Source: Aegilops tauschii subsp. strangulata (taxonomy: Eukaryota; Streptophyta; Magnoliopsida; Poales; Poaceae). From it: 64,000 bases of DNA. How positions within the stretch are numbered: position 1 is the stretch's first letter; every line of letters begins with the position of its first letter. This document shows, piece by piece, positions 48,229 through 59,895 of the stretch. The stretch spans positions 462,754,780 to 462,818,779 of the forward strand of contig NC_053040.3 in assembly GCF_002575655.3 (NCBI RefSeq). The letters run 5' to 3'. Both the position numbers and the translations under genes were made by a program. The notes below the pieces were generated by a model. That model was not told where the DNA came from. It saw nothing but the letters and a program-made list of their open reading frames with translations, and made no database searches.

Positions 48229-48955
48229 ATGGTTCGGCACAAGATAACTACTTATGCGATGCTTACTCCCGAGCGTCGCTTTCAGTTGCAGGAGGACATC
48301 CGTTCGAGGCACACCGCTCGGGTCGCAGCGGGCATGACTACGGACTCGCCGGGGCCGGAGGAGATTGGGGAGGTGGAGGAAGTGGAGGGGGATGCGTTGG
48401 AGCTCATGCAGGGAGTTGATCCAGTGGGGGGAGATGTGATGGAGGAAGAGGAGGGGGTGACAGGGATGAGGAGGACGACGTGGAAGGCGTGGACGAGGAT
48501 GACGAGGACGATGAGGAAGGCATGGACGAGGATGAGGAGGACGACGAGGAAGGTGTGGACGAGGACGACGAGGAAGGCAAGGACGAGGATGAGGAGGACA
48601 ACGAGGAAGGTGTGGACGAGGACGACGAGGAAGGCGTGGACGAGGACGACGACGAGGGAGATGACGAGGACGACGAGGAGGCTGGTGACGAGGAAGACGA
48701 GGACGACGAGGAGGCTGGTGACGAGGAAGACGAGGCGGAGTTCTATCTCGGTGAGTCGGCCTTGATGGCGGAGCAGACCGCATCCTGGAGTCCATCCAAG
48801 ATGAGGCGTATGTGGAGTCCAACCGGCGCTTCCTCCGGGAAGAGCAGGCGAAGACCGATGTGCTCTTCGACGAGCTGGATGCGGAGTAGGAGGTGGAGGC
48901 CAACGACGTCGATGTCAGAATGGAGATAGTGGACATCTCCGACGACGGGGAGTAG
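48229..48955 (+). pseudogene. Acidic Glu/Asp-repeat protein gene, two frameshifts
   Basis: ATG at 48229 (MVRHKITTYAMLTPERRFQL) follows a TATTTAAG at about 48115 and a short leader. The frame is lost by one base in the G-run at 48453-48457. The next frame holds about 90 residues of EEGVDEDDEE-type repeat (about 48460-48740) and ESALMAEQ. A second one-base loss near 48766 leads to a third frame with DRILESIQDEAYVESNRRF, a TAG at about 48886, and a final stop at 48953-48955. Read across the breaks it would be an acidic nuclear-type protein. The family is unknown. Long acidic runs also mark the gene at 33-1103, but the flanking parts differ. Confidence 0.55.
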
Positions 48956-50451
48956 TGTAGTTTTGTTGGTAGATGTTTGCTTTTCCATGCTTTTTATGCC
49001 TTTCATGTTTTGTGTGTCTGTAAAGGTTGAACAATGTCAAGCAATCGTTGTTGTCAGAACGGAGACAGTTTCGTTTCCATGTCAAGCAATCGTGTTTTGT
49101 TCTTAAGTAGTAGTACTACCCCGTCCAAAATAAATGTGTCAACTTTGCAGTACAATTCACATTGTACTGGTTAGTATAGAGTTGAGCGAATTAATTTGTG
49201 ATGGAAGGTGTATGTTTTATTACAAATTACAGTTTTAAGTACCATATTTGGGTCGGAAGGCGTATGTTTTATTACACTGTATTGTTTTATTATAGATTGC
49301 AGTTTCAAGTACAAAATAAACGTCTCAACTAGGGCACATATTTGATTCTAGAGATTTCAGTGTGGTTAGATTTGAATATGGTTTCAACATGGTTAGATTC
49401 TAGAGAGGCACTCAACAACATGCACAAAAAAGCCACTGATGTGCTTCTAACAAGCACCATCTTGCATGGTCTTACCGCAAGATGGGATTCGACATTTATC
49501 CAGGACATTCCGGGTTTTATAAGTGTAGAAAGAATTGTTTTTCACTTATATGTTGTGTGGCAGAGGCACGACAATTACTTTTGTGAGAGGCATGAATGTG
49601 CCGACGGAACGGGCACGGTCACGTATGAAATAGGTGCAAGGTGGTCCCTAATGTCTCCTTAATGTATCATCTATACACTTTACTGTTACAAGCACGATCG
49701 TCGTTCTTGTTGAGGCACGGAGGTGAAGGATGGAGCCTTTGCCTCTGCGATAGTCACGTCCCATATTAAGAAGGAAGCAAATCTTCACAGACCCGATACG
49801 TCGGAAGCTGGCCGTAAGGCACGCTCCTGCCTCTGCGTTTTCGATGACGTCACGTTTAGTGCCAATGGGGTGGACGTAATGCTCGGTTTGCTGATGTTTT
49901 TGTTGTCAGCAACTTTCTTAACATGTTACGCCCGACAGAGGTACGGTGTTACCCGACGTAGAGGCATGCACGTAACTAACTGGAGGCACGGAGACGTGAT
50001 TCCATGGGAGGTACGGTCGCGAAAAGGATCGTTATGCAAGGACGTGAAGGTGTGCCTCTGCTTTAAAGAAGCTTTCACTGACACATTTTCATTGTGGGGG
50101 GCATGGACTATGAGCTCCATGTGTTTTCGAAGGCATTAGGCCTCATTAATGAACATATCAGAGAGAAGGTGAATCTTTTGGTTGACGTCTAGAATGTTGC
50201 GTAAAATGACGTGAAGCCAAGTTACGCATGGTCCCCTTGGTATCAGGGGCACATAGGCACATAAGTGCCTATTGTGGTGCACAGGAAATAAACTTGTGCA
50301 AAAGACATGTAAACTGCAAGCAAACTACAAGGTTAACTGCGACACAAGCAAACCTAAATTTATAACAAGCAAAACGCAGTCTTGAGGGAAAGCAAATCTA
50401 ATGAGAAATCTAGAATGTTCTAGATACTTTTGTTGGCCGGGACCATCTCCT

Positions 50452-51117
50452 TCAGTAGTCGTAGTCGCCACAGGACCTAGCGCGCTTCCTGGTCTGCTCC
50501 TTGTCGAGTTTTGCCCGGCGAAGCCCTTCCTGGATGATACTGAGGCGGCTCCATATCTCGTACGCAGCGTGAGTGTCCTTTGCCGCGTACTCGATGTTCC
50601 TCATGGACAGGGGCATGCACGCCCAGAGGCTGCGTTCTGCGTTGGTGAGCTCTACGTTGTGGACAAGGATGCCTGAGACGTCCCCAAGGGAGTCCAGAGG
50701 CTTGGTAGCTGTAGGCACCCTCCATTCCTTCTGGATGTAGACGAAGTGGGCGATCTCCAGTCCGACGCGGCCAAGCAGCTCTATGTCGCCGTCGATGGAG
50801 AAGCCAACAAACGTGTATGTGGGGTCCGCGAGGAAGTTGTCGAACTTGGTGCAGTTCTTGTCGGCCGCGCTCAGTTGGAAGAGCTGCACCGGATGATCCT
50901 TGCCGACGGAGAGCTGGACGAGGGCATGTTTCTGATCTTCGCCATGGTCGTTGGTGTACTTCACATCAACTCCGACGATCTTGTGGCGCTCGAACTGGAG
51001 GTGTCGCTCGAACTGCTCAATGGTGGTCGCCGCCTTGTGCAAGTCGTTGGTGTGGATCACGTGCAACTTTGTGTTGCCGTGGGCCTGCACCTCCATGAAT
51101 TCCCTGGTGAATCCCAT
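50452..51117 (-). CDS. DEDDy 3'-5' exonuclease-like protein, copy 1 (motif I Glu to Lys)
   Basis: An intact intronless frame of 221 residues from ATG at 51117 (MGFTREFMEVQAHG) to TAG at 50452. The frame stays open for at least nine codons further upstream but has no ATG there. Motif II is FVGFSIDGDIELL and motif III IEYAAKDTHAAYEIW (Tyr, Asp), as in WRN-type exonucleases. Motif I reads VGVDVKYT, with Lys in place of the metal-binding Glu seen in both other copies, so activity is doubtful. The C-terminus is basic (KEQTRKRARSCGDYDY). The upstream DNA is shared with copy 2. It could bind nucleic acid without cutting; that is inference. Confidence 0.75.
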   Translation of the reverse strand: MGFTREFMEVQAHGNTKLHVIHTNDLHKAATTIEQFERHLQFERHKIVGVDVKYTNDHGEDQKHALVQLSVGKDHPVQLFQLSAADKNCTKFDNFLADPTYTFVGFSIDGDIELLGRVGLEIAHFVYIQKEWRVPTATKPLDSLGDVSGILVHNVELTNAERSLWACMPLSMRNIEYAAKDTHAAYEIWSRLSIIQEGLRRAKLDKEQTRKRARSCGDYDY

Positions 51118-52984
51118 GGCCTGGAGCAGTTGGTCCTCCTCCAATCTGATTTTTCGTGGGAAACAATGAGTGGGAGCGCAATGGCGATTTCTGTTCTTTG
51201 TGTGTGAGAAGGCCGCGACGGGAGTCTAAATTTAAGGGCGGGGAAGTGTCCAAGGAGTGCACGATCTCACTGTCGACGCGGTTGTGCACATCGTGGGTTC
51301 TGGATCGTGGTTTTTCTTTATAAAAAATAAAAATAAAATCAGCAGTTATATTTTTAACAACCGTCGTATCTCCAGCAAGTCGTGGAGATGATCGTTGTCT
51401 TTCGTAGTTTGCTGTCAAATGTTAACTTTTACAATCTCGTGAGGCATGCAGTTATATTTTTAACAACCATCGTATCTCGTGAGGCATGCAGGGGCAGTAT
51501 GTAGAGGCACAAGTCTCTGACCAAGAGAAGCATGCTTCAGGTGGCAGCTTTAACTCTCAGACACACGAGCGTGGTACATTTATTGGGAGTGGCAATTGTT
51601 TTCAGTGATACATTCGCTGGTAGGAGCAGTGCTATGTTTCTTCAGAGGCACTGTTGTGTGTCAGTGTTGCAACTGACGCTACGAGATGGTCAGAAAGAAC
51701 GAGAAGCAACGAGAGGCGTGGTCATGCAGCCGCAAGAAGCACTCATACAACTAGAGGCGAAACAAGAGGCACAGATACGATGCTACGTGATTGCACGGAT
51801 GTCTATTCGTGCTATGGTGCTACGTGAGGCACGGGCACGAACAAATAGCCGTGCACTCAAGTACATGTGCAAAAAGCCACAAATGTGTTTCTGAGAAGCA
51901 GCGACCTCCATGGTTTTACCGCAAGGTGGGATTCGACATTTATCCAGGGCATTCTGAGTTTTACAAGTGTAGGAAGAATCGTTTTTCACTTATATGTTCT
52001 GTGGCAGAGGCATGACTATTACTTGTGTGACGAAGGAATGTACGTCAAATGTACATGACGCGAGGATTGACAATAGGCGTCCGTTACTATTTTCCCGGAA
52101 TGTTTTTGAATTAACTGCGAGAGGCATGAATGTGCCGACGGAATAGGCACGGTCATGCCTGAAATAGTTGCAAGGTCGTCCCTAAGGTGTCCTATATGCT
52201 TTACAGTTACAAGCACGGTCGTCGTTCTTGCCAAGGCACGGAGGTGAATGATGGAGCCTATGCCTTTGCGATAGTCACCTCCCATATTAAGAAGGAAGTA
52301 AATCTTCATAGACCCGATACGTCGGAAGCTGGCCGTAAGGCACGCTCCTGCCTCTGCGTTTTCGGTGACGTCACGTTTAGTGCCAGCGGGGTCGACGTAA
52401 TGCTCGGTTTTCTGATGTTTTTGTTTTCAGCAACTTTCTTAACATGTTACGCACGACAGAGGTGCGGTTTTACCCGACGAACTGGAGGCACGGACGTGAT
52501 TCTAAGGGAGGTAGGGACGCGAAGGATCGTGATGGAAGCACGTGAAGCTTCCATTGACACATTTTCATTGCGGGGCCATGGCCTATGAGTTTCATGTGTC
52601 TTCGAAGGCATTCGGCCTCATTAACGGACGTGAAGTCAATTTATGCACGGTCTCCATAGCAGTGTAGGCACCGAAGTGCCTTCGTGGGTGTTTTAAGTAG
52701 CTAGTTGGTGTTATTGACGGACAACCGTGCCTCTGTAGTGTTCTTCTCTGAGGGTCACGGGCGTAAGCAATGTTTTCCAAGGAGAATAAACACCTAACTA
52801 CCTCTGTATTCAAAATGTCATCGAAGGAACATTGTGCACTGCTTTTAGGAGCATTTTGTAATTGTTGTCCCTACATTTCGACACTGCATCCACAAAGGTA
52901 CTAGTGCATTGCATGCTCGTCATTTTTGTGGATTGCTATGTGTACCTGCTCTGTGCGTTACGCTAATCATATAGTATCTGTACC

Positions 52985-53465
52985 GTGTTTATATTTTTCA
53001 GTTCACGCCAATATATTCTAATAATAGAAAACTGCAACATTGCACTGGAAATAAACTTGTTCAGAAGATATGCAAACTGGAAGCAAACTACAAGGTTATC
53101 TGTACTGTGTTTATATTTTCCAGTTCACGCCAATATATTCTAATAATAGAAAACTGCAACATTGCACTGGAAATAAACTTGTTCAGAAGATATGTAAACT
53201 GGAAGCAAACTACAAGTTTATCTGTACTGTGTTTATATTTTTCAGTTCACGCCAATATATTCTAATAATAGAAAACTGCAACATTGCACTGGAAATAAAC
53301 TTGTTCAGAAGATATGTAAACTCGAAGCAAACTACAAGGTTATCTGTACTGTGTTTATATTATTCAGTTCACGCAAATATATTCTAATAATAGAAAACTG
53401 CAACATTGCACTGGAAATAAACTTGTTCAGAAGATATGTAAACTGGAAGCAAACTACAAGGTTAA
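52985..53465. repeat. 122-bp tandem repeat, four copies
   Basis: The landmark CAGTTCACGCCAATATATTC (last unit: CAGTTCACGCAAATATATTC) lies at 52999, 53121, 53243 and 53365, exact 122-bp steps. It sits just downstream of the 3' end of exonuclease copy 2. Copy 1 has only one partial match, near 50283, so the expansion is specific to copy 2. Confidence 0.9.
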
Positions 53466-53592
53466 CTGCGACACAAGCAAATCTAAATTTAGAACAAGCA
53501 AACGACAGTCTTGAGAGAAACCAAATCTAACGGGAAATCTAGAATGGCATGAGCAATCTTCTAGTTACTTTTCTTGGCCGGGACCACCTGCT

Positions 53593-54275
53593 TCAGTAGT
53601 CGTAGTCGCCCCAGGACCTTGCGCGCTTCCTGGTCTGCTCCTTCTCGAGTTTTGCCCGGCGGAGGCCTTCCTGGATGATGGTGAGGCGGCTCCATATCTC
53701 GTACGCAGCGTAAGCATCTTTTGCCGCGTATTCGATGTGCCTCATGGACAGGGGCATGCGCGACCAGCGCTGGTGCTCTGCGTTGGTGAGCTTCTTCTTC
53801 ATGTTGTTGTAGTAGTCGTGGACAATGATGCCTGAGACATCCCCAAGGGGTCCAGAGGCTTGGTAGCAGTAGGCACCCTCCATTCCTTCTGGATGTCGAC
53901 GAAGTGGGCGATCTCTAGTCCGACGCGCTCGAGCATCTCTATGTCGCCGTCGATGGAGAAGCCAGCAAACGTGTATCCGGGGTCGGCGAGGAAGTTGTCG
54001 AACCTGGTGCAGTTCTTGTCGGCGGCGCTCAGTTGGAAGACCAACACCGGATGATCCTTGCCGACGGAGAGCTGGACGAGGGCTGGTTTCTGATCTTCCC
54101 CAACGTCGTTGGTGTACTCCACATCAACTCCGACGATCTTGTGGCGCTCGAATTCGAGGTGTCGCTCGTACTGCTCGATGGTGGTCGCCGCCTTGTGCAA
54201 GTCGTTGGTGTGGATCACGTGCAACTTGGTGTTGCCGTGGGCCTGCACCTCCATGAATTCCTTGATGAATCCCAT
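53593..54275 (-). pseudogene. DEDDy 3'-5' exonuclease-like gene, copy 2 (frameshifted)
   Basis: Same intronless gene as copy 1, from ATG at 54275 to the stop at 53593. Motif I is VGVDVEYT with the normal Glu, motif II FAGFSIDGDIEML, motif III IEYAAKDAYAAYEIW. A one-base loss near 53850 (AAGGGGTCC where copy 1 has AAGGGAGTCC) shifts the frame between motifs II and III. Apart from this break all DEDDy residues are present. It also carries a short insertion (VHDYYNNMKKKLTN) relative to copy 1. Confidence 0.75.
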
Positions 54276-55699
54276 GGCCTGGAGCAGTTGGTCCTCCTGC
54301 AACCTGGTTTTTCATGGGGAACAATGAGTGGGAGCGCAATGGCGATTTCTGTTGTTTGTGTGTAAGAAGGCCGCGACGGAAGTCTAAATTTAAGGGCGGG
54401 GAAGCGGCAAAGGAGTGCACGATCTCACTGTCGATGCGGTTGTGCACATCGTGGGTTCTGGATCGTGGTTTCATCTCCCTGGTGGTGCGGTTGTGCACAC
54501 CTTGAGTTTTTGATCGTGGTTTTCTTTATAAAAAATAAAATAAAATCAGCAGTTATGTTTTTAGCAACCGTCATATCTCCAGCAAGTCGGGGAGATGTTC
54601 GTTGTCTTGCGTAGTTTGCTGTAAAATGTTAACTTTTACAATTTATCTCATGAGGCATGCTGGGGCAGTATGTAGAGGCACAAGTCTCTGACCAAGAGAA
54701 GCATGCTTGAACTGGCTGGATTAACTCTCAGACACACGGGCGTGGTACATTCATTGGGAGTGGCAATTGTTTTCAGTGAAACATTCCCTGGTAGGAGCAG
54801 TGCTGTGTTTTTTCAGAGGCACTGTTGCAGCTGTCTCTACGAGATGGACAGAAAGAACGAGAAGCAACGAGAGGCGTGGGTATGCAGCTGCAAGAAGCAC
54901 TCATACAACTAGAGGCGCAAGTAGAGACATAGATACGATGCTACGTCAGGCACGGAAATGAAGTTACGTGGTTCACGGACGTCAATTCGTGCTATGGTGC
55001 TACGTGAGGCACGTGCACGAACAAATAGCCGTGCACTCAACTACATGCGCAAAAAGCCACAGATCTGTTCCTGAGAAGCACCGGCCTCCATGGTTTTGCC
55101 GCAAGGTGGGATTCGACATTTATCCAGGGCATTCCGGGTTTTACAAGTGTAGGAATAATCGTTTTACACTTATATGTTCTGTGGCAGAGGCACGGCAATT
55201 ACTTTTGTGAAGAAAGAATGAACGTCGAATGTACGTGATGTGAGGATTGACAATAGGCGTCCGTTACTGTTTTTCCGGAATGTTTTTCAATTAACTTTGA
55301 GAGGCATGAATGTAACAACGGAACAGGCACGGTCATGTCTGAAATAGTGGCAAGGTGGTCCCTAATGTGTCCTGAATGTATCACCTGTAATGCTGCACTA
55401 TTACAAGCATGGTCGTTATTCTTGTAGAGGCACGGTCGTGAGAGTCATGAATGTGTCGACTCAACGGGCACGGTCATGTCTGGAATAGTTGCAAGTACGA
55501 GATGGGCAGAAACAACGAGAAGAAACGAGGGGCGTATGCATGCAGCTGCGAAACACACTTATACAGCGAGTAGCACAGCTAGAGGCACAGGTACGATGCT
55601 ACATGAGGCACAGACATGAACCTATGTGAAGGCATGGATGTTTAAGGTGACTGCGCCATAGGGGAAGGCACTAGGTCTTTAGGAGAAGTGCTGTGCAGT

Positions 55700-56085
55700 T
55701 GACAGAGGTGTATGCTTGAGCTCATCGCAAAAAACTACTTGGCATGACGCTATTCTGCGGAGCACCATAGTGAAAATTATGTATACTACTGACGTGCGGA
55801 GCTAGCAACGTCACTAAACTATTCTGAAACATACTTCACCACAGCCATTCATCGTCCATTATTATTCAGCGAATCCCTTTATTACTATCCAGAGATAAAT
55901 AAACTAACCCACGTAAGTGTTTCACCTTCTTTGACAGGGAATTTTCACCACCGTCCTCTTGGAAATAATTATATGCTCAGTTACATACCATGACATAACT
56001 AAATAACAAAACTGATGTGTACAGGCTGTTCAAAAAATAGACATAAATTACTGAACTAGGAAGTATAGCCACCGGCAACGCTCTA
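55700..56085. other. Spacer between array region and B3-like gene
   Basis: AT-richer DNA without the AGGCACGG words or open frames of note. The array region ends here. I see no inverted terminal repeat or CACTA-type end that would define an element boundary. Confidence 0.4.
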
Positions 56086-57545
56086 TCAGGAAAGGTCGTT
56101 GATTATCATCCGCAGTAGCTTCATGTTTCCCAATGTTGGCCACCGCTTTTCAATTGTGACAACGACAATTGAACCAGCCTTTAGCTGAGCTTCCCGGGCA
56201 AAATCTGAAAAACCGGTCACCTCCATTCTGCCGTCGGTTCGTATGGAGTACGTTGTGCTCATGTCTATTGCATCATACATCTCTATTAGGCTGATACCAT
56301 CGTTTTGAGGTAGATATCCCAGGTTCATCTTTAGAAGCCTCACAATGGCAGACGGGATTCTCTGCAGATTGTACTGATATTACTAGATAAAATCAATGTA
56401 CAAGGACAGAAAACATCGAAAATAGCAAACAAAACCATGGCAGTGGATCAAAACAAATATTCAATGACTAACCAGATGACCATTTATGACATTGGTGACA
56501 TTTAGACGCTGCACAAAGGGTATGGTGGGGAAGTCGTCAGACTCAAACACATAGTATAACATCTGGCCAAATTGTCTGTATGAGAGGTTTACGCCTCGAC
56601 CGAACACTGTTTTCCCAATGTACTCCCTCTCCGAGTCATTTAGAAATTTAAGAGCTACATGGAAAAAATAACTCATTTTCAAACAAATTTGTTTAAACAG
56701 ATGAAGTCGGTATTTAAGTTTAAAATGAATGGTTAAATTCAATGCATGTGATCAAATTGGGATGATAATCAACGGAATTGCATAAAATGTTTTCAAAATA
56801 ACTTTGACTGTAAGTATGTCATTAATTTAGTGGACAGGGGTAGGAGTACCAAATTATGCTGATAAACATAGTTGATAAAACAGGATGGAAGTTGGTGCAC
56901 TTACCTAGTGATGGTTTGGGGAGGGGCCTGTGACCTCCTCGAGCATCACTGAGTCTAAAATCTATCTCAATGGACAGACTCCCAGTATCCAGGTTTATGA
57001 TGATTAGATCTCGATAATGAAGATCGTAGTCACTAATTAACTTTTCCCAGCCAGGTCCATGAATTTTAGACCGGTTAGGTTCATCGATGATGTAGATCTC
57101 ATATGACAGATCCTCGTTGGTGATCAGTACTAGATTTCTTTGTTTTCCTTCTTCTTGAAATGCTTCCTCTTTCCACCGATAGATTGAATAAGTGACTTGC
57201 TGCCTGCAGTAGCATGGCACATACTGCGCAAGAAAAAAAATCTTACCAGGCATGTATAACCAAGACAGATAGCGCTTATCATATATGTACCAATTGTTTT
57301 CAACAGGTTGCTATCATTAAATGCTTAAATGTAGGCATTCCATTCAAACAATATGGTAGAAACTTTTATTTCCTTCATCAGAAAGATACACTAGTTGGTA
57401 GTAACTGATGGGCAGCATGGGGTGGCAAACATTTCTCCTTACCAGGCATGTCTTGAAGCATCGAGGAAGATGCACTGTTATCGCGCTGTGAAGAACGCCT
57501 GACTCCAGTCCGGAGCAACCGAAGTTGGTACATATATCACATCAC
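56086..57545 (-). CDS. B3-like DNA-binding protein gene, 5' part unclear
   Basis: Four exons on the minus strand: about 57545-57443, 57223-56905, 56654-56473 and 56361-56086, all with GT/AG borders and consistent phase across the last three introns. The second exon ends a fold with KIHGPGWEKLISDYDLHYRD and IIINLDTGSLSIEIDF. The last exon has GRMEVTGFSDFAREAQLKAG and SIVVVTIEKRW. Both fit the C-terminal half of a plant B3 pseudobarrel ('GW..F...L..GD...F'), so two B3-like domains are likely (a nuclear DNA-binding role). In the frame that joins exon 2, the first exon reads SGLESGVLHSAITVHLPRCF with a TGA just upstream and no ATG, so the 5' end is missing or broken. The family call is moderate. 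Confidence 0.5.
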
Positions 57546-57559
57546 ATGGTTTCCCCTGG

Positions 57560-58150
57560 AATACGTTGCAAAACAACGTTTATATGAAATTCTCAACACA
57601 AGCAAAATTTTATTATCTTGAAAAACTATTCGGCTAAACCGGCATTTTTACATAAATAGTCGTTCACAAGCAATTTCCTAAAAAGGATTTTTGATGCTTG
57701 GTTTTAAAAGCAGCTTTAGCAAATGTATATTTCAAGACAAGACAGGTAAAAAGGAGAAACAATAGTCTATCATCAGGCGGCTCAAAGGAGTGTTTGTAAC
57801 ATTAAAATTATAAGTAAATTGGTCGGAGCTGCACCCAGCAACAACGTCATCCGCGACCATACGCCACCGTCGCCGACGCCAACCACCGGAACATGTGTGG
57901 CTAGGTGGTATTTGAAACGGGTGATCCATCAATGTTAACCTTGCCTCCAGCGTACAGGACCCCAAATGCTATCTTCAAGCACAGACGCCGACTCCCAGTC
58001 AACAGCACCCCAAACGCCGACCTCCAGCACCCTGTGGCCGGTTAAGCAATAGAGCTCAACGTCTGGCCACTCGCTTGGACTTCCGGCCACCGCCGTTGTT
58101 TGCAAGACCTAACGGGCTTCAATTTAAACTACCAATATCGGGTGGTAGGT
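57560..58150. other. Intergenic DNA, nothing recognised
   Basis: AT-rich then mixed sequence with short open frames only. No splice-supported exon, repeat or transposon end was seen. Confidence 0.4.
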
Positions 58151-58159
58151 GCGACATAT

Positions 58160-58800
58160 GCCAGCGGGTGGCTTATCATTGTGGGAGCCAGTAAAACATC
58201 GCCGGTGCCTGGAAACGGGATGAGGCGAAGATATGCACGCCGGCGGATCTTACCCAGGTTCGGGGCTCTCCGTGGAGATAACACCCCTAGTCCTGCTCTG
58301 CGGGGTCTCCGCATGATCACTAGATCAATACAACTAGCTACAAGCGCTCCTTGAGCTGTTTGGCTGGAGGAAGGAGAAGGGCAAGGCTAGCTCTCCTTTT
58401 CTCTCTATGTGGTGTGTGGAATTCTATGAGATCAACCCTTTGCATGGGTGTCCCGGGGGGTTTATAGCCTACCCCCAGGGGTACAATGGTAATCCGGCTG
58501 GGCGCGGGTCCCAACCGTCAGCGTCTATGCTCGCCGGCTTCTCCGCCGGTCACTGGGGCCCGCCGACTGGTGGGTCCCGCCGGCTGCCGGCCTCTTGGCC
58601 GACAGGCCGGCCCCACCGCTTGGGGGCTTTGTCGGCGGCTGGTTACTGTTGCCTCGCCTCTGATGACGAGGGCTTTGTCGAAGTAAGCATGGCTACAGTG
58701 TCGCCGCCTGGCGGGCTCTCACTGTAGCCTTATCTCGTCTTGTCTCCTTAATGAGGCACATGTTTCGAGGGAGGGGGGTAGCCGGCTATTGGGAGCCGGC
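58160..58800 (-). mobile_element. LTR-like segment with minus-strand TATA, family unnamed
   Basis: Read on the minus strand, TATAAACCCCCCGGGACACC (about 58466-58447) is followed by a leader ending in GACTAGGGGTGTTATCTCC and CCGAACCTGGGTAAGATCC. This is the order seen in LTR promoters of several Triticeae Gypsy elements. The ends and target duplication were not found. GCCGGC-rich DNA continues to about 59600. Its relation to the plus-strand gene that follows is unclear. Confidence 0.35.
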
Positions 58801-59895
58801 CACGCCCCTGGCCGACTAGGGGAGGCCAGGCCGCCTTCGGGTGTCTCTCTGGCAGAGAGGGGCCCGCCGCCCGCGGGCCATACTGGTGCCCGTCATGGGT
58901 GACATCGAGGCCAACACGGCTACAGTGCCGCGCCGTACGGGGGATGGCTAGCCCGTACGGCGCCCTGCGGCCATGCCTGTTTCGGGATTCGGGGGTAGTG
59001 GGCTGTACTGCAGCCACGCCCCATCCTATCGCCGTTATGTGGGTACAGTCTTAGTGGGTGCAGTCTTGGCCGGCTTCTGGGAGCCGGCTTTCTTCATGGC
59101 CGACTTCTGGGAGTCGGCCCTGGGGATAGTAGGCCGGGGGAAGGCGGCCCTATGCTTTGTATGCTTGAAGGCTTGAATGGCCTGATAATTTTTCAAAGAG
59201 CCAGGGGGAGTCGGTTAGGCTACCCGTGGCTATTTACTCCGATAGTAGTCCCCGAAGCTGGTTGGGCTTCGAGGCTGAGAGGAGGTCGAGAAGCTCAGTC
59301 AGCTTCTTATCTTGACGAGCCAGTAGCTGGGAGCCGGCTTCGGTTGGGTGCACCGTCTTGGCGAAAAAAAATTAAAGTCGGAAGGCGGGAGTCTGTTGGC
59401 GCGTGCACCGGGTCGCGGGCCGGCCGCTTGCCGCCTGCGAACCACGTGTGGCACTTTGGCTGAAAAGAGCCTGCCAACCCACGTGCGCGACAAGACGTCG
59501 CCGCAGGGCGAGGGCCCGCCACTCCTACGCCTAGGCCCAGGCGCGGTTTCTTTGCAGCCCAAAGCTGTCCGCACGTCTCCCGGCGGCGGTTTCCGCACGC
59601 CGTTAGGGCGCAATAATCGCGGGACGTGGGGGAGTGGGCGCAGTTAATCCCACGTTCCTCCCTACGCCTCGCCTCCTCGGCTTCGCTGCACGAGGCCATA
59701 AGTAGGGGGAGGAGGGGAAGCGGCAGACGCTCGCACGCTCCTCTCCTCTCCGCCATCTTCTTCCTCCTGCTTTCCCTCGCAGCAGCGCCTCGCCGCCGCG
59801 CCGTCCCACCAATCTTCACTCCGCCCCGCAGCTTTGCCGCCGCAGGGCCGTGCTTTCTCCCCCGCCGCACTCTTCCTCGCTAGCTTCTCGCCACC

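Larger units (their letters stand above)
49340..55700. repeat. Tandem segmental duplication with short-word arrays and exonuclease genes
   Basis: GGGATTCGACATTTATCCAG recurs at about 49485, 51929 and 55109 (steps of about 2.44 and 3.18 kb). Other matched blocks include 49740-50000 with 52260-52480 and 51490-51700 with 54665-54870. Two full units each hold arrays of AGGCACGG/AGTCACG and one minus-strand exonuclease gene; a third unit is partial. The unit holding copy 2 is longer partly because of the 122-bp repeat at 52985-53465. Confidence 0.8.

Noticed and set aside
48190..48936. 248-residue minus-strand Arg/Pro-rich frame
   Set aside because: Antisense of the acidic GACGAGGAC repeats.
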